NCBI RefSeq assembly: GCF_000743355.1 | Contig: NZ_JQEI01000008.1 | Span: 186,001-250,000 of the forward strand | From: Serratia sp. Ag1 | GTDB taxonomy: Bacteria; Pseudomonadota; Gammaproteobacteria; Enterobacterales; Enterobacteriaceae | Direction: 5' to 3' | DNA: 64,000 bases | Part shown: positions 46,186 through 56,327 of the stretch, one piece after another | Numbering within the stretch: position 1 is the stretch's first letter | How the letters are laid out: every line of letters starts with the position of its first letter | Position numbers and translations under genes: made by a program | The notes under the pieces: model-generated | What the model saw: the letters and a program-made list of their open reading frames with translations, nothing else | Databases searched by the model: none | What the model was told of the DNA's origin: nothing

Positions 46186-47220
46186 TTGAATCGTCTAACC
46201 CTAGCGTTAGATGCTATGGGCGGGGACTTCGGTCCCTGCATCACAGTGCCTGCTTCGCTGCAGGCACTGGCCTCTAATTTACAGCTTCATCTCCTGCTGG
46301 TCGGCGATCCCGACATCATCTCTCCTTTACTTGCCAAAGCCGATCCACTTCTTTTGGAACGCTTGCAAGTTGTGCCCGCAGAGTCGGTTATTGCCAATGA
46401 TGCCAAACCTTCACAAGCGATCCGCGCCAGCCGTGGAACTTCTATGCGCATTGCGCTGGAACTGATTAAAAGCGGTGAGGCACAGGCCTGCGTCAGTGCA
46501 GGCAATACGGGGGCCTTGATGGGGTTGGCGAAACTGTTGATAAAGCCGCTGGATGGCATTGAGCGCCCGGCGCTGATGACGGTGTTGCCGAATCAGAACC
46601 GCAGTAAAACCGTGGTGCTGGATCTGGGCGCCAACGTGGAATGTGACAGCACAATGCTGGTGCAATTTGCGGTCATGGGAGCCGTGATGGCGGAAGAGGT
46701 ATTGGGTATTGCACGCCCTCGGGTGGCGCTGCTCAATATTGGTGAAGAAGAGACCAAAGGCCTGGATAATATCCGTGAAGCCGCGCAAACACTAAAAAAT
46801 ACTCCGGCAATCAACTATATTGGTTACCTGGAGGGAAACGATCTACTCACCGGTAAAACCGATGTTATGGTCTGCGATGGTTTCGTGGGTAATGTAACCC
46901 TGAAAACCATGGAAGGTGTGGTGAGAATGTTCTTATCACTGCTGAAGTCATCCTCCGAGGGTGGCAAACAGGCATGGTGGTTAAAGTTGTTGGGCCGATG
47001 GTTACAGAAAAGAGTAGCAAAGCGTTTCGGCCATCTGAACCCCGACCAGTATAATGGCGCATGTCTGTTAGGATTGCGGGGCACCGTAATCAAAAGCCAC
47101 GGCGCTGCGAACCAAAGCGCGTTCGCGGTCGCTATCGAACAGGCTGTGCAGGCGGTGCAGCGGCAAGTTCCTGACAGGATTGCTGCGCGCCTTGAAGCTG
47201 TATTACCCAAGAGTGATTGA
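46186..47220 (+). CDS. plsX: phosphate acyltransferase PlsX
   Basis: A 344-residue enzyme that makes acyl-phosphate from acyl-ACP for phospholipid synthesis. [64 protein letters not shown] and the C-terminal [17 protein letters not shown] are diagnostic. The start is TTG at 46186, giving [14 protein letters not shown]. coli plsX also has a non-ATG start in this place. The C-terminus is about ten residues shorter than in E. coli. Confidence 0.96.
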   Translation: MNRLTLALDAMGGDFGPCITVPASLQALASNLQLHLLLVGDPDIISPLLAKADPLLLERLQVVPAESVIANDAKPSQAIRASRGTSMRIALELIKSGEAQACVSAGNTGALMGLAKLLIKPLDGIERPALMTVLPNQNRSKTVVLDLGANVECDSTMLVQFAVMGAVMAEEVLGIARPRVALLNIGEEETKGLDNIREAAQTLKNTPAINYIGYLEGNDLLTGKTDVMVCDGFVGNVTLKTMEGVVRMFLSLLKSSSEGGKQAWWLKLLGRWLQKRVAKRFGHLNPDQYNGACLLGLRGTVIKSHGAANQSAFAVAIEQAVQAVQRQVPDRIAARLEAVLPKSD

Positions 47221-47226
47221 TCGTAC

Positions 47227-48180
47227 ATGTATACAAAGATTCTCGGTACGGGGAGTTATTTACCCGTACAAGTGCGCACCAACGCTGATTTAGAAAAAAT
47301 GGTGGATACCTCTGACGAGTGGATTGTCACGCGTACCGGTATCCGTGAGCGTCGTATTGCTGCCGCCGATGAAACCGTGGCGACCATGAGCTTCCACGCT
47401 GCGAGCCGCGCGATGGAAATGGCGGGTGTGGCTAAAGAAGATATCGGCCTGATCGTCGTGGCAACCACGACCTCCAGCCATGCGTTCCCAAGTTCTGCCT
47501 GCCAGTTGCAGCAGATGCTGGGTGTTACGGATTGTGCGGCTTTTGATATTGCCGCCGCCTGCGCCGGTTTTACTTATGCCTTGAGCGTGGCCGATCAATA
47601 CGTGAAGAATGGGGCGGTAAAACATGCGCTGGTCGTCGGTGCAGACATACTGTCCCGGACGCTGGATCCTGAAGATCGTGGCACCATTATCCTGTTTGGC
47701 GATGGCGCAGGCGCGGTTGTGCTAGGCGCATCTGAGGAGCAGGGGATTATTTCCACGCATCTTCATGCTGATGGTCGTTACGGCAACCTGTTGGCATTAC
47801 CGAACAAAGATCGCCAGGATCCGCAACAACCGGCTTATGTCACCATGGCAGGTAATGAAGTATTCAAAGTGGCAGTGACAGAACTGGCACATATCGTTGA
47901 TGAAACGCTGAAAGCCAATGAGCTTGATCGCAGCGAACTGGATTGGCTGGTGCCGCATCAGGCTAACCTGCGTATTATCAGCGCAACAGCAAAAAAATTA
48001 GGTATGGGCATGGATAAAGTGGTGGTGACGCTTGATCGTCACGGTAACACCTCTGCCGCTTCCGTACCCTCGGCGCTCGATGAAGCCGTACGCGATGGGC
48101 GCATCCAGCGTGGTCAACTGGTGTTGTTGGAAGCGTTTGGCGGCGGCTTTACCTGGGGTTCGGCGCTGGTTCGTTTTTGA
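47227..48180 (+). CDS. fabH: beta-ketoacyl-ACP synthase III
   Basis: A 317-residue condensing enzyme that starts fatty-acid synthesis from acetyl-CoA and malonyl-ACP. The catalytic triad is present: C112 ([10 protein letters not shown]), His in VPHQANLRI and Asn in [10 protein letters not shown]. Same length as E. coli. It follows plsX by 6 bases in the conserved plsX-fabHDG order. Confidence 0.97.
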   Translation: MYTKILGTGSYLPVQVRTNADLEKMVDTSDEWIVTRTGIRERRIAAADETVATMSFHAASRAMEMAGVAKEDIGLIVVATTTSSHAFPSSACQLQQMLGVTDCAAFDIAAACAGFTYALSVADQYVKNGAVKHALVVGADILSRTLDPEDRGTIILFGDGAGAVVLGASEEQGIISTHLHADGRYGNLLALPNKDRQDPQQPAYVTMAGNEVFKVAVTELAHIVDETLKANELDRSELDWLVPHQANLRIISATAKKLGMGMDKVVVTLDRHGNTSAASVPSALDEAVRDGRIQRGQLVLLEAFGGGFTWGSALVRF

Positions 48181-48198
48181 TTTAACAGGAAGATAAAA

Positions 48199-49128
48199 AT
48201 GACGCAATTTGCTTTTGTTTTTCCGGGTCAGGGATCACAAACTGTTGGGATGTTGGCCGATTTGGCCGCGCAGTTTCCGATTGTAGAACAGACTTTCAGC
48301 GAAGCTTCTTCGGCTTTAGGGTACGACCTGTGGCAACTGGTGCAGCAAGGGCCAGCAGAAGAACTGAACAAAACCTGGCAGACCCAACCCGCTCTGTTGG
48401 CAGCGTCGGTGGCGATTTTCCGTGTTTGGCAGCAGCAGGGTGGCAAAACTCCTGCAATGATGGCAGGCCATAGCTTGGGCGAATATTCAGCGCTGGTGTG
48501 TGCCGGTGTGCTGGAGTTTGCCGCAGCAATCCGCTTGGTGGAACTGCGCGGTAAATTGATGCAGGAAGCCGTGCCTGAAGGTACCGGCGCCATGTACGCC
48601 ATCATAGGTCTGGATAATGACTCCATTGCTAAAGCCTGCGAAGAGTCGGCACAAGGGCAGGTAGTGTCACCTGTGAATTTCAATTCGCCGGGGCAGGTTG
48701 TTATTGCTGGCAACAAAGAAGCGGTTGAACGCGCAGGAGCTGCCTGTAAGGCGGCGGGTGCCAAGCGGGCGTTACCATTGCCTGTGAGCGTTCCTTCGCA
48801 TTGTGCCTTGATGAAGCCTGCTGCTGATAAATTGGCGGTAGCGTTGCAGAGCGTGGCATTTAGTGCGCCAGTGGTGCCGGTTGTCAACAACGTTGATGTG
48901 CGTGCTGAAACCGCACCAGAGGCCATCCGTAGCGCGCTGGTACGCCAACTGTATAGCCCGGTGCGCTGGACTGAAAGCGTGGAATTCATGGCCGCAGAAG
49001 GTGTTGCGTCATTGCTGGAAATTGGCCCAGGTAAAGTTCTGACCGGCCTGACCAAACGGATTGTTGATACCCTGACTGCTGCGGCGGTCAATGATACCGC
49101 TACGCTGTCTGCGGCGCTGGAACAATAA
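48199..49128 (+). CDS. fabD: malonyl-CoA:ACP transacylase
   Basis: A 309-residue acyltransferase that loads malonate on ACP. The nucleophile S92 lies in GHSLGEYSAL, the catalytic His in VSVPSHCALM, and the FPGQGSQ motif is at residues 8-14. Length equals E. coli. A ribosome site (ACAGGAAGA) precedes the ATG. Confidence 0.97.
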   Translation: MTQFAFVFPGQGSQTVGMLADLAAQFPIVEQTFSEASSALGYDLWQLVQQGPAEELNKTWQTQPALLAASVAIFRVWQQQGGKTPAMMAGHSLGEYSALVCAGVLEFAAAIRLVELRGKLMQEAVPEGTGAMYAIIGLDNDSIAKACEESAQGQVVSPVNFNSPGQVVIAGNKEAVERAGAACKAAGAKRALPLPVSVPSHCALMKPAADKLAVALQSVAFSAPVVPVVNNVDVRAETAPEAIRSALVRQLYSPVRWTESVEFMAAEGVASLLEIGPGKVLTGLTKRIVDTLTAAAVNDTATLSAALEQ

Positions 49129-49139
49129 AGAGGATGACA

Positions 49140-49874
49140 ATGAGCTTCGAAGGAAAAATCGTTCTGGTCACTGGCGCCAGCCGTGGTATTGGGCGCGCTA
49201 TTGCTGAATCGTTCGTTGCACGTGGTGCTAAAGTGATCGGCACTGCCACCAGCGAAAGCGGCGCGCAGGCGATCAGCCAGTATCTGGGTGAAAGCGGTAA
49301 AGGGTTCATGCTGGACGTTGTTGATGCTCAATCTATCGACAGCGTACTGAAATTGATTCGTGAAGAATTTGGCGAAATCGACATTTTAGTGAATAATGCC
49401 GGCATTACGCGTGATAACCTGCTGATGCGAATGAAGGATGATGAGTGGCAGGATATCCTGGACACCAATCTGACCTCGGTATTCCGTCTGTCAAAAGCGG
49501 TAATGCGAGCTATGATGAAAAAGCGGTTTGGCCGTATCATCACCATTGGTTCTGTTGTAGGCACCATGGGTAATGCAGGGCAGGCTAATTACGCGGCGGC
49601 TAAAGCCGGTCTGATAGGTTTTAGTAAGTCTTTGGCACGTGAAGTTGCTTCACGTGGCATTACGGTCAACGTCGTGGCACCTGGCTTTATTGAGACGGAC
49701 ATGACACGGGCGTTGACAGAAGATCAACGCGCAGGCATTTTAGCCCAGGTTCCGGCTAGCCGGCTTGGGGATGTTAAAGAAATCGCCAGCGCTGTTGCAT
49801 TTTTAGCCTCTGATGAGGCTGGCTACATCACCGGTGAAACGTTACATGTCAATGGCGGCATGTACATGATTTAA
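49140..49874 (+). CDS. fabG: 3-oxoacyl-ACP reductase
   Basis: A 244-residue short-chain dehydrogenase that reduces 3-ketoacyl-ACP with [18 protein letters not shown] binds the cofactor; the Ser-Tyr-Lys triad is in [20 protein letters not shown]. The ATG at 49140 follows AAGAGGATGAC and gives the E. coli length; two extra upstream codons are in frame. Confidence 0.97.
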   Translation: MSFEGKIVLVTGASRGIGRAIAESFVARGAKVIGTATSESGAQAISQYLGESGKGFMLDVVDAQSIDSVLKLIREEFGEIDILVNNAGITRDNLLMRMKDDEWQDILDTNLTSVFRLSKAVMRAMMKKRFGRIITIGSVVGTMGNAGQANYAAAKAGLIGFSKSLAREVASRGITVNVVAPGFIETDMTRALTEDQRAGILAQVPASRLGDVKEIASAVAFLASDEAGYITGETLHVNGGMYMI

Positions 49875-50028
49875 AAAATGTGAAAACCATTTGCGTTATT
49901 TGCGGCAAAAACCGCAAAATAGCGTAAAATCGTGGTTCGACCAGCCGGGATTTAGTTGCATCTTTTTCAACATTTTATACACTACGAAAACCATCGCGAA
50001 AGCGAGTTTTGATAGGAAATTTAAGAGT

Positions 50029-50265
50029 ATGAGCACTATCGAAGAACGCGTTAAGAAAATCATTGTTGAGCAACTGGGTGTTAAACAGGAAGAAGTTTTA
50101 AATAACGCTTCTTTCGTTGAAGATTTGGGCGCTGATTCTCTTGACACCGTTGAGCTGGTAATGGCTCTGGAAGAAGAATTCGACACTGAAATTCCAGACG
50201 AAGAAGCTGAGAAAATCACTACTGTTCAAGCAGCTATTGATTTCATCAACGCTAGCCAACAGTAA
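50029..50265 (+). CDS. acpP: acyl carrier protein
   Basis: A 78-residue acidic four-helix carrier, nearly identical to E. coli AcpP. The phosphopantetheine serine is S37 in [11 protein letters not shown]. The ATG at 50029 is set by homology; the longer frame from 49891 has no homology. The 154-base gap from fabG holds the separate acpP promoter and a small hairpin (TGCGG / CCGCA near 49901-49916). A terminator follows. Confidence 0.98.
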   Translation: MSTIEERVKKIIVEQLGVKQEEVLNNASFVEDLGADSLDTVELVMALEEEFDTEIPDEEAEKITTVQAAIDFINASQQ

Positions 50266-50276
50266 GCGAACATATC

Positions 50277-50306
50277 TAGGCGGTCACTCGACCGCCTAAG
50301 TTTTTT
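50277..50306 (+). terminator. terminator of acpP
   Basis: TAGGCGGTC pairs with GACCGCCTA, followed by a T-run, 11 bases after the acpP stop. Some transcription may read through to fabF. Confidence 0.85.
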
Positions 50307-50346
50307 CTATTCCTAGTGTCATATTTTCCCTCCTTGGAGGACAACC

Positions 50347-51588
50347 GTGTCTAAGCGTCGAGTAGTTGTGACTGGACTGGGCATGTTGTCTCCTGTCGGC
50401 AATACGGTAGAGTCCACATGGAACGCTCTTCTTGCCGGTCAGAGTGGCATCAGCCTGATCGACCATTTCGATACTACTGCCTATGCAACCCGTTTTGCTG
50501 GCTTGGTAAAGAATTTTAATTCTGAAGATTTCATCTCGCGTAAAGATGCGCGCAAGATGGATGCCTTCATTCAATACGGTATCGCAGCTGGCATGCAGGC
50601 CATGCAGGATGCGGGGCTGGAGATTAACGAACTCAATGCCAAACGTATTGGTGCCGCTATCGGCTCCGGTATTGGCGGGTTGGGTCTGATCGAAGAAAAC
50701 CACAGCTCGCTGGTTAACGGCGGCCCACGGAAAATCAGCCCGTTCTTTGTGCCTTCGACCATTGTGAATATGATTGCCGGCCATCTGACCATCATATACG
50801 GTATGCGTGGCCCGAGTATCTCTATTGCCACCGCTTGTACTTCCGGTGTGCATAACATCGGCCATGCGGCGCGGATCATTGCTTACAATGATGCTGACGT
50901 GATGCTGGCTGGTGGCGCAGAAAAAGCCAGTACCCCACTGGGTGTAGGCGGCTTTGGCGCAGCGCGTGCGCTTTCTACCCGCAACGATAACCCGCAGGCA
51001 GCGAGCCGCCCTTGGGATCGAGATCGTGACGGCTTCGTGTTGGGTGACGGTGCCGGTATGATGGTGCTGGAAGAATACGAGCACGCGAAAAAGCGCGGCG
51101 CGAAGATTTACGCAGAAATCGTCGGTTTTGGTATGAGCAGCGATGCCTACCATATGACCTCACCGCCAGAAGACGGTGCAGGCGCTGCGTTGGCGATGGA
51201 AAACGCCTTGCTTGATGCGGGTGTGACAGCGTCACAAATTGGTTATATCAACGCACACGGCACTTCAACGCCGGCGGGTGATAAAGCTGAAACGCAGGCC
51301 GTGAAATCCGTATTTGGCAGCGATGCCAAAAGTGTGATGGTCAGCTCCACCAAGTCGATGACCGGCCATCTTTTGGGTGCTGCTGGTGCGATTGAATCGA
51401 TCTTTACCGTGCTGGCACTGCGCGATCAGGCAGTGCCGCCAACCATCAACCTGGATAACCCAGATGAAGGTTGCGATCTGGACTTTGTTCCGCATGAAGC
51501 ACGTCAGACGAAAAACATGGAGTATACCTTGTGTAACTCCTTTGGCTTTGGTGGAACTAACGGCTCGCTGATTTTCCGCCGTCTGTAG
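50347..51588 (+). CDS. fabF: beta-ketoacyl-ACP synthase II
   Basis: A 413-residue elongating condensing enzyme, important for temperature control of membrane fluidity through its activity on C16:1. The active-site cysteine is in TACTSGVHN, and histidines are in [11 protein letters not shown] and [10 protein letters not shown]. The start is GTG at 50347, preceded by TTGGAGGA, and the length equals E. coli. Confidence 0.97.
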   Translation: MSKRRVVVTGLGMLSPVGNTVESTWNALLAGQSGISLIDHFDTTAYATRFAGLVKNFNSEDFISRKDARKMDAFIQYGIAAGMQAMQDAGLEINELNAKRIGAAIGSGIGGLGLIEENHSSLVNGGPRKISPFFVPSTIVNMIAGHLTIIYGMRGPSISIATACTSGVHNIGHAARIIAYNDADVMLAGGAEKASTPLGVGGFGAARALSTRNDNPQAASRPWDRDRDGFVLGDGAGMMVLEEYEHAKKRGAKIYAEIVGFGMSSDAYHMTSPPEDGAGAALAMENALLDAGVTASQIGYINAHGTSTPAGDKAETQAVKSVFGSDAKSVMVSSTKSMTGHLLGAAGAIESIFTVLALRDQAVPPTINLDNPDEGCDLDFVPHEARQTKNMEYTLCNSFGFGGTNGSLIFRRL

Positions 51589-51612
51589 TTAAGCCAATCA
51601 GCAACAGATGGA

Positions 51613-51641
51613 AGCCCGGTTCATTTTGACCGGGCTTTTTT
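51613..51641 (+). terminator. terminator of fabF
   Basis: AGCCCGGT pairs with ACCGGGCT, followed by six T residues, 24 bases after the stop. Confidence 0.88.
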
Positions 51642-51725
51642 GTTTATCAGGCTGCCACCCCTGCTGCTGTTATCGCGTTATGCGCCTGCTATGCTGTGCC
51701 TAAAGCCTATTAGGGAGGGAGTGAA

Positions 51726-52526
51726 ATGTACTGGATCAACGGACAACCACATGCTGCGCTGGTACCCAGCGATCGTGGTTTACAGTTTGGCGACGGTTGC
51801 TTCACCACGGCTAGAGTGGTAGAGGGGAGAATCGATCTTTTACCTTGGCATATTGAACGGATGCGGCAGGCGGCCCAACGTTTGTTACTGCCTGCCGTTG
51901 ACTGGTTGGCACTCGAGCGTGAAATGGTGCTGGCGGCAGAATCTATCCCGTTGGGCGTGGTCAAAGCGATACTGACACGCGGCAGCGGTGGTCGTGGATA
52001 CAGCCCGCACGGCTGTGAACATCCTACTCGTATTATTTCACGTAGTGCTTACCCTCAGCATTATTTGCAGTGGCGTGAACAGGGGATCCGTTTGGCCTTA
52101 AGCCCGGTAGAGTTGGCTCGCAGTCCGTTACTGGCTGGGCTGAAACACCTTAACCGCCTAGAACAAGTATTGATTCGCGCACATCTTGACCAGACTGCCG
52201 CCCAGGAGGCGCTGGTGCTTGACACTACCGGCATGCTGGTGGAATGCTGTGCGGCTAATTTATTCTGGCGTAAAGGGAAAATGGTTTTTACGCCGAATTT
52301 GGATCAGGCGGGCGTTGCCGGGTTGATGCGTCGGCGAGTGATGGAGTTGCTGACGGGGAGTGAATATCAACTTCACTCGGTCAATGAACCCTTGGAAACA
52401 TTGGCCGATGCCGATGAGGTTTTGGTGAGCAACGCATTGATGCCGTTGCTGCCGGTGAATGAGGCCCACTCATGGCGCTATCACTCACGCCAACTGTATG
52501 ACTTTTTGCGTCCACATTGTGAATGA
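51726..52526 (+). CDS. pabC: aminodeoxychorismate lyase
   Basis: A 266-residue PLP enzyme (class IV aminotransferase fold) that makes 4-aminobenzoate for folate. SDRGLQFGDGCFTTARV is the N-terminal signature, the PLP lysine is in LAGLKHLNRLEQVL, and the E/N pair is in VLDTTGMLVECCAANLFW. GGAGTGAA precedes the ATG. It starts the pabC-mltG-tmk-holB-tatD group. Confidence 0.95.
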   Translation: MYWINGQPHAALVPSDRGLQFGDGCFTTARVVEGRIDLLPWHIERMRQAAQRLLLPAVDWLALEREMVLAAESIPLGVVKAILTRGSGGRGYSPHGCEHPTRIISRSAYPQHYLQWREQGIRLALSPVELARSPLLAGLKHLNRLEQVLIRAHLDQTAAQEALVLDTTGMLVECCAANLFWRKGKMVFTPNLDQAGVAGLMRRRVMELLTGSEYQLHSVNEPLETLADADEVLVSNALMPLLPVNEAHSWRYHSRQLYDFLRPHCE

Positions 52527-52536
52527 TGACTGATTA

Positions 52537-53565
52537 ATGAAGAGAAAAAAGCTCAAGATTGCGTTGCTGGTTCTGATTGTTGTGGCCGTGGCCCTGCCGT
52601 TTTGGGGGCAGCAGAGAGTCGAACGCTTTGCTGATACGCCATTGGCGATCCAGCAGGAAACTCTATTCAAGTTGCCTGCCGGTACTGGGCGCGTGGCTCT
52701 GGAAGGGTTACTGGTACGCGATAAGCTGCTCCATAACGGCAGATGGTTCCCTTGGCTGTTGCGCCTGGAGCCTGAGTTAGCTGAGTTCAAGGCCGGTACT
52801 TATCGCTTCACGCCGGGGATGACGGTGCGTGAGATGCTTAAGTTACTGGCGAGCGGTAAAGAAGCGCAGTTTAGCGCGCGATTTATCGAAGGCTCACGCC
52901 TGCGTGATGCGGTGCAGGTGTTGCAACAAGGCAAATATATCAAACACACTCTGGCGGGTAAAAGTGATGCAGAGATTGCATTGGCGTTGGGGTTACCTGC
53001 TGGTAGCAGTCTCGAAGGGCGCTTATATCCTGACACTTACCTTTATACTGCGGGTACCAGCGATCTTGCGTTGTTGAAACGTTCGCATCTGCGCATGAAT
53101 AAAGCGCTGCAAGAGATCTGGGATGCACGAGATGCGACTCTGCCCTATAAAACACCGGATGAGTTGCTGACGATGGCTTCGATCGTGGAGAAAGAGACCG
53201 CCGTGGCAGAAGAACGTACCAAAGTAGCTTCGGTGTTCGTCAACCGGTTGCGTTTGGGGATGCGTTTACAAACGGATCCAACGGTGATTTACGGCATGGG
53301 TGACAGCTATACTGGCAATATCAGCCGCAAAGATCTCGAAACCCCAACGCCTTACAACACTTATGTGATCGGCGGCCTGCCGCCAACGCCGATTGCGATG
53401 CCGAGCAGGGCATCATTAGAGGCAGCGGCTAAGCCAGACGAAACCTCTTACCTCTATTTTGTTGCTGATGGTAAAGGTGGGCATACGTTTACCACTAATC
53501 TGGCCAGCCACAATGATGCGGTACGCACTTACCGCCAGGTGTTAAAGGAAAAGAATGAAAAGTAA
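52537..53565 (+). CDS. mltG: endolytic murein transglycosylase MltG
   Basis: A 342-residue inner-membrane enzyme that cuts nascent glycan strands and sets their length. One N-terminal membrane segment ([18 protein letters not shown]), then a LysM-like region and the YceG catalytic domain: [14 protein letters not shown], the catalytic Glu in [22 protein letters not shown], and [16 protein letters not shown]. It follows pabC by 10 bases and its end overlaps tmk by 11 bases. Confidence 0.96.
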   Translation: MKRKKLKIALLVLIVVAVALPFWGQQRVERFADTPLAIQQETLFKLPAGTGRVALEGLLVRDKLLHNGRWFPWLLRLEPELAEFKAGTYRFTPGMTVREMLKLLASGKEAQFSARFIEGSRLRDAVQVLQQGKYIKHTLAGKSDAEIALALGLPAGSSLEGRLYPDTYLYTAGTSDLALLKRSHLRMNKALQEIWDARDATLPYKTPDELLTMASIVEKETAVAEERTKVASVFVNRLRLGMRLQTDPTVIYGMGDSYTGNISRKDLETPTPYNTYVIGGLPPTPIAMPSRASLEAAAKPDETSYLYFVADGKGGHTFTTNLASHNDAVRTYRQVLKEKNEK

Positions 53566-54193
53566 ATTTGTGGTTATCGAAGGGCTGGAAGGTGCAGGAA
53601 AGACAACCGCACGTAATACGGTTGTCAGCGTACTGAATGAACATGGGATCAATGATATCGTTTTTACCCGTGAGCCCGGCGGTACGCCATTGGCGGAAAG
53701 ACTTCGTGATCTGTTCAAGCGTGGGACTGACGGCGAATTGCCAACCATCAAAGCAGAAGTGCTGATGTTGTACGCTGCCCGTGTCCAGTTAGTGGAAACC
53801 GTGATTAAACCTGCGTTGGCGCGTGGGGGCTGGGTCGTTGGCGATCGCCACGATCTCTCCTCACAAGCTTATCAGGGAGGGGGACGAGGGGTTGACCCGC
53901 AGTTGATGAGTTCACTGCGCGATACCGTGCTGGGTGATTTTCGTCCCGACCTGACTATTTATCTTGATTTACCACCACGGGTTGGCTTGCAGCGCGCGCG
54001 CGCGCGCGGGGAACTGGATCGTATTGAGCAGGAAGCGTTACCGTTCTTTGAACGTACCCGCGAGCGTTATTTACAACTGGCCGCGCAAGATAACACCATC
54101 ATCACAGTGGATGCTGCACAACCTTTGGAGCAGGTTACTGCCGATATTCGCCGGGTGGTAGCACAATGGCTGCAACAGCAGGAAAAGGCGTAA
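53555..54193 (+). CDS. tmk: thymidylate kinase
   Basis: A 212-residue kinase phosphorylating dTMP to dTDP. The P-loop is GLEGAGKTT at residues 9-17, the substrate motif is [27 protein letters not shown] is the DRY/H-type motif, and the LID is [10 protein letters not shown]. The LID is encoded by a 17-base alternating GC tract. The stop shares a base with the holB start (TAATG). Confidence 0.97.
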   Translation: MKSKFVVIEGLEGAGKTTARNTVVSVLNEHGINDIVFTREPGGTPLAERLRDLFKRGTDGELPTIKAEVLMLYAARVQLVETVIKPALARGGWVVGDRHDLSSQAYQGGGRGVDPQLMSSLRDTVLGDFRPDLTIYLDLPPRVGLQRARARGELDRIEQEALPFFERTRERYLQLAAQDNTIITVDAAQPLEQVTADIRRVVAQWLQQQEKA

Positions 54194-55200
54194 TGAACTG
54201 GTATCCGTGGTTTAACGCAGCTTATCGCCAGTTGGTGGGGCAGTATGCGGCTGGGCGTGGTCATCATGCTTTGCTGGTGCATGCGGCAGAAGGCAATGGT
54301 GAAGATGCCTTGCTCTACGCGTTAAGCCGCTGGCTGCTCTGCCAACAGCGTAACGGCGAGAAAAGCTGTGGGGAATGCCACAGTTGCCGGTTGATGTTGG
54401 CGGGTAACCACCCGGATTATCACGTACTGGCCCCGGAAAAGGGCAAAAGCAGCCTGGGTATTGAACCCATTCGCCAAGTCATCGAGCACCTCTATGCTCA
54501 CGCGCAGCAAGGTGGTGCGAAAGTGGTTTCGCTGCCGCTGGTTGAACTGCTGACGGAGGCGGCGGCCAATGCCTTGTTGAAAACGCTGGAAGAACCCCCT
54601 GCCAATACCTTTTTCCTGTTGGCCTGTCGCGAACCCTCGCTGTTGCCCGCAACACTGCGCAGCCGCTGTTTTTACTGGCATCTAAGCAGCCCTGATGAAA
54701 CCCTCAGCCTGCAATGGCTGAACCGCCAGGCGCCGGGTAACCAGAGTGATCGTCTTACCGCTTTGCGGCTGCATAATGGCGCACCTATCGCCGCCGAGCG
54801 GTTACTGCAACCACAGCATTGGCAACAGCGTAGCGCACTGTGTACTGCGCTGAATGCAGCTTTGCCGCAGCGCAATATGTTGGCATTACTCGCGGTGCTT
54901 AATCATGATGATGTTGCTGAACGGCTGCATTGGCTGTGTTCTCTGTTGGTGGATGCGATGAAGTGGCAACAAGGTGCCGCGGGTTATGTGTTGAATCAAG
55001 ATCAGCAACCGTTGGTGCAGCAACTGGCTACTTGTCTGAGCAGCACGTCGTTGCAGCAGATCGTGCAACAATGGCTCAATTGTCGTCAGCAACTGCTTAA
55101 TGTTGTTGGTGTTAATCGCGAGCTATTGCTTACTGAACAGTTACTTGCCTGGGAGCAAATGTTGGGCTCCGCAGGTTATTCACAATCCCATTCGCTGTAA
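54193..55200 (+). CDS. holB: DNA polymerase III subunit delta'
   Basis: A 335-residue clamp-loader subunit. The zinc module is present (CGECHSCRLMLAG with an upstream Cys), followed by HPDYHVLAPEKGK, NALLKTLEEPPANT and ATLRSRCFYW, typical of delta'. It has a degenerate P-loop (AEGNGEDALL), as expected for a non-ATPase subunit. The ATG at 54193 matches E. coli; nine upstream codons in frame overlap tmk. Confidence 0.95.
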   Translation: MNWYPWFNAAYRQLVGQYAAGRGHHALLVHAAEGNGEDALLYALSRWLLCQQRNGEKSCGECHSCRLMLAGNHPDYHVLAPEKGKSSLGIEPIRQVIEHLYAHAQQGGAKVVSLPLVELLTEAAANALLKTLEEPPANTFFLLACREPSLLPATLRSRCFYWHLSSPDETLSLQWLNRQAPGNQSDRLTALRLHNGAPIAAERLLQPQHWQQRSALCTALNAALPQRNMLALLAVLNHDDVAERLHWLCSLLVDAMKWQQGAAGYVLNQDQQPLVQQLATCLSSTSLQQIVQQWLNCRQQLLNVVGVNRELLLTEQLLAWEQMLGSAGYSQSHSL

Positions 55201-55214
55201 AAGAGTTTATTACT

Positions 55215-55991
55215 ATGTTGTTAGTCGATTCGCATTGCCACCTTGATAGCCTGGATTTTGATGGATTGCATCAAAACGTTGATGATGCTTTGGCAAAAGC
55301 CAAAGCGCGTGATGTCGGCTATGTGCTGGCGGTGGCCACTACGCTCCCAGGGTATCAGGCGATGACCCAACTGATTGGCCAGCGTGCCGATGTGGCCTTC
55401 TCCTGCGGCGTTCACCCATTAAATCTGGAAGAGGGGTACGACTATGCGGAACTGCGCCGTCTGGCGGCGGCAGAGCAAGTGGTGGCGTTAGGGGAAACCG
55501 GGCTGGATTATTTCTACCAGAAAGACAATATTCCGCTGCAGCAGGCTTCTTTCCGCGAGCATATCCGCATTGGCCGCGATCTTAACAAGCCGGTGATTGT
55601 GCATACCCGCGATGCTCGTGCAGACACTTTAGCCATTTTACGTGAAGAGAAGGCGCAGGATTGTGGTGGGGTGCTGCACTGCTTCACCGAGGATTTACCG
55701 ACCGCGCAGGCGTTGCTTGATTTAGGGTTCTACATCTCTTTTTCCGGGATTGTCACTTTCCGTAATGCTGAGTCGCTGCGTGAAGTTGCACGCTATGTTC
55801 CGCTGGATCGCATGCTGGTGGAAACCGACTCACCTTATCTGGCACCGGTGCCGCACCGGGGTAAAGAAAACCAGCCTGCCTACGTGCGCGATGTTGCCGA
55901 ATATCTTGCTATTTTGAAGGGCGTAAGCCTGGAAACGCTGGCTGAAGCGACTACGGGTAACTTTTCACGCTTATTTCACCTCAAACTGTGA
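55215..55991 (+). CDS. ycfH: TatD-family metal-dependent hydrolase YcfH
   Basis: A 258-residue TIM-barrel metallo-hydrolase. DSHCHLDSLDF and CGVHPLN hold metal histidines, GETGLDYFY the bridging Glu, VIVHTRDA and GVLHCFTED further ligands, and VETDSPYLAP the catalytic Asp. Relatives are 3'-5' exonucleases or D-Tyr-tRNA-related enzymes; the exact substrate is uncertain. It is last in the operon. Confidence 0.94.
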   Translation: MLLVDSHCHLDSLDFDGLHQNVDDALAKAKARDVGYVLAVATTLPGYQAMTQLIGQRADVAFSCGVHPLNLEEGYDYAELRRLAAAEQVVALGETGLDYFYQKDNIPLQQASFREHIRIGRDLNKPVIVHTRDARADTLAILREEKAQDCGGVLHCFTEDLPTAQALLDLGFYISFSGIVTFRNAESLREVARYVPLDRMLVETDSPYLAPVPHRGKENQPAYVRDVAEYLAILKGVSLETLAEATTGNFSRLFHLKL

Positions 55992-56033
55992 TCTTTAGCC
56001 TAGGCTTAGGGTGCAGTCTTTAGAGCGTAATTC

Positions 56034-56056
56034 TTTTTAAGCTCGTAATTAATCGC
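56034..56056. promoter_or_regulatory. Mlc-like operator, upstream
   Basis: TTTTTAAGCTCGTAATTAAT at 56034-56053 closely matches the upstream Mlc site recalled from E. coli ptsG. Mlc represses ptsG until the transporter sequesters it during glucose uptake. Confidence 0.6.
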
Positions 56057-56167
56057 CGTAACGGGTAATGTTCTCACCCGTTTTATGGCGCTGTTTGGTC
56101 TCTTTTTCATCTTATTCTACAAAAATCGGACGATTTAGAGGCAAAGGCATGGGCTTATTCATTGAAA

Positions 56168-56183
56168 CGTGACTGCCATCAAA
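56168..56183. promoter_or_regulatory. candidate CRP site
   Basis: CGTGA-CTGCCA-TCAAA matches TGTGA-N6-TCACA at eight of ten positions. Its centre (56175.5) is 41.5 bases from the proposed start at 56217, the class II CRP position. Confidence 0.6.
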
Positions 56184-56195
56184 CATTACCTGGGG

Positions 56196-56216
56196 TATTT
56201 ATTTTACTCTGCGTAA
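56196..56216. promoter_or_regulatory. Mlc-like operator overlapping the ptsG promoter
   Basis: TATTTATTTTACTCTGCGTA closely matches the promoter-proximal Mlc site of E. coli ptsG. It covers a TACTCT -10 at 56205-56210. Confidence 0.6.
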
Positions 56217-56299
56217 AAATTCAAGGGGTGCTCAGACACCCTGAATTGCAGGGGTTTTTCTCCCCCCCTTGCAGCGCGAAAATTCGCGAGAAGTAGCAA

Positions 56300-56323
56300 G
56301 CACCATTACTCAGGAGCACACTC
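56300..56323 (+). promoter_or_regulatory. SgrS small-RNA target and ribosome site of ptsG
   Basis: CACCATTACTCAGGAGCACA just before the ptsG ATG is nearly the E. coli sequence paired by SgrS, which blocks translation during glucose-phosphate stress. AGGAG within it is the ribosome site. Confidence 0.7.
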
Positions 56324-56327
56324 AACT

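Larger units (their letters stand above)
55992..56327 (+). promoter_or_regulatory. ptsG promoter and leader region
   Basis: A 336-base region with no gene. It carries two stretches resembling the Mlc operators of E. coli ptsG, a CRP half-site pair, and a conserved leader with the SgrS target. The proposed start is near 56217, giving a leader of about 110 bases. Confidence 0.75.

Noticed and set aside
48228-49331. 367-codon minus-strand frame antisense to fabD and part of fabG
   Set aside because: The opposite strand encodes two full-length conserved enzymes; the antisense translation is Ser/Ala/Pro-rich without domains.
50296-51153. 285-codon minus-strand frame antisense to fabF
   Set aside because: A shadow of fabF; His/Thr/Arg-rich and without a recognisable domain.
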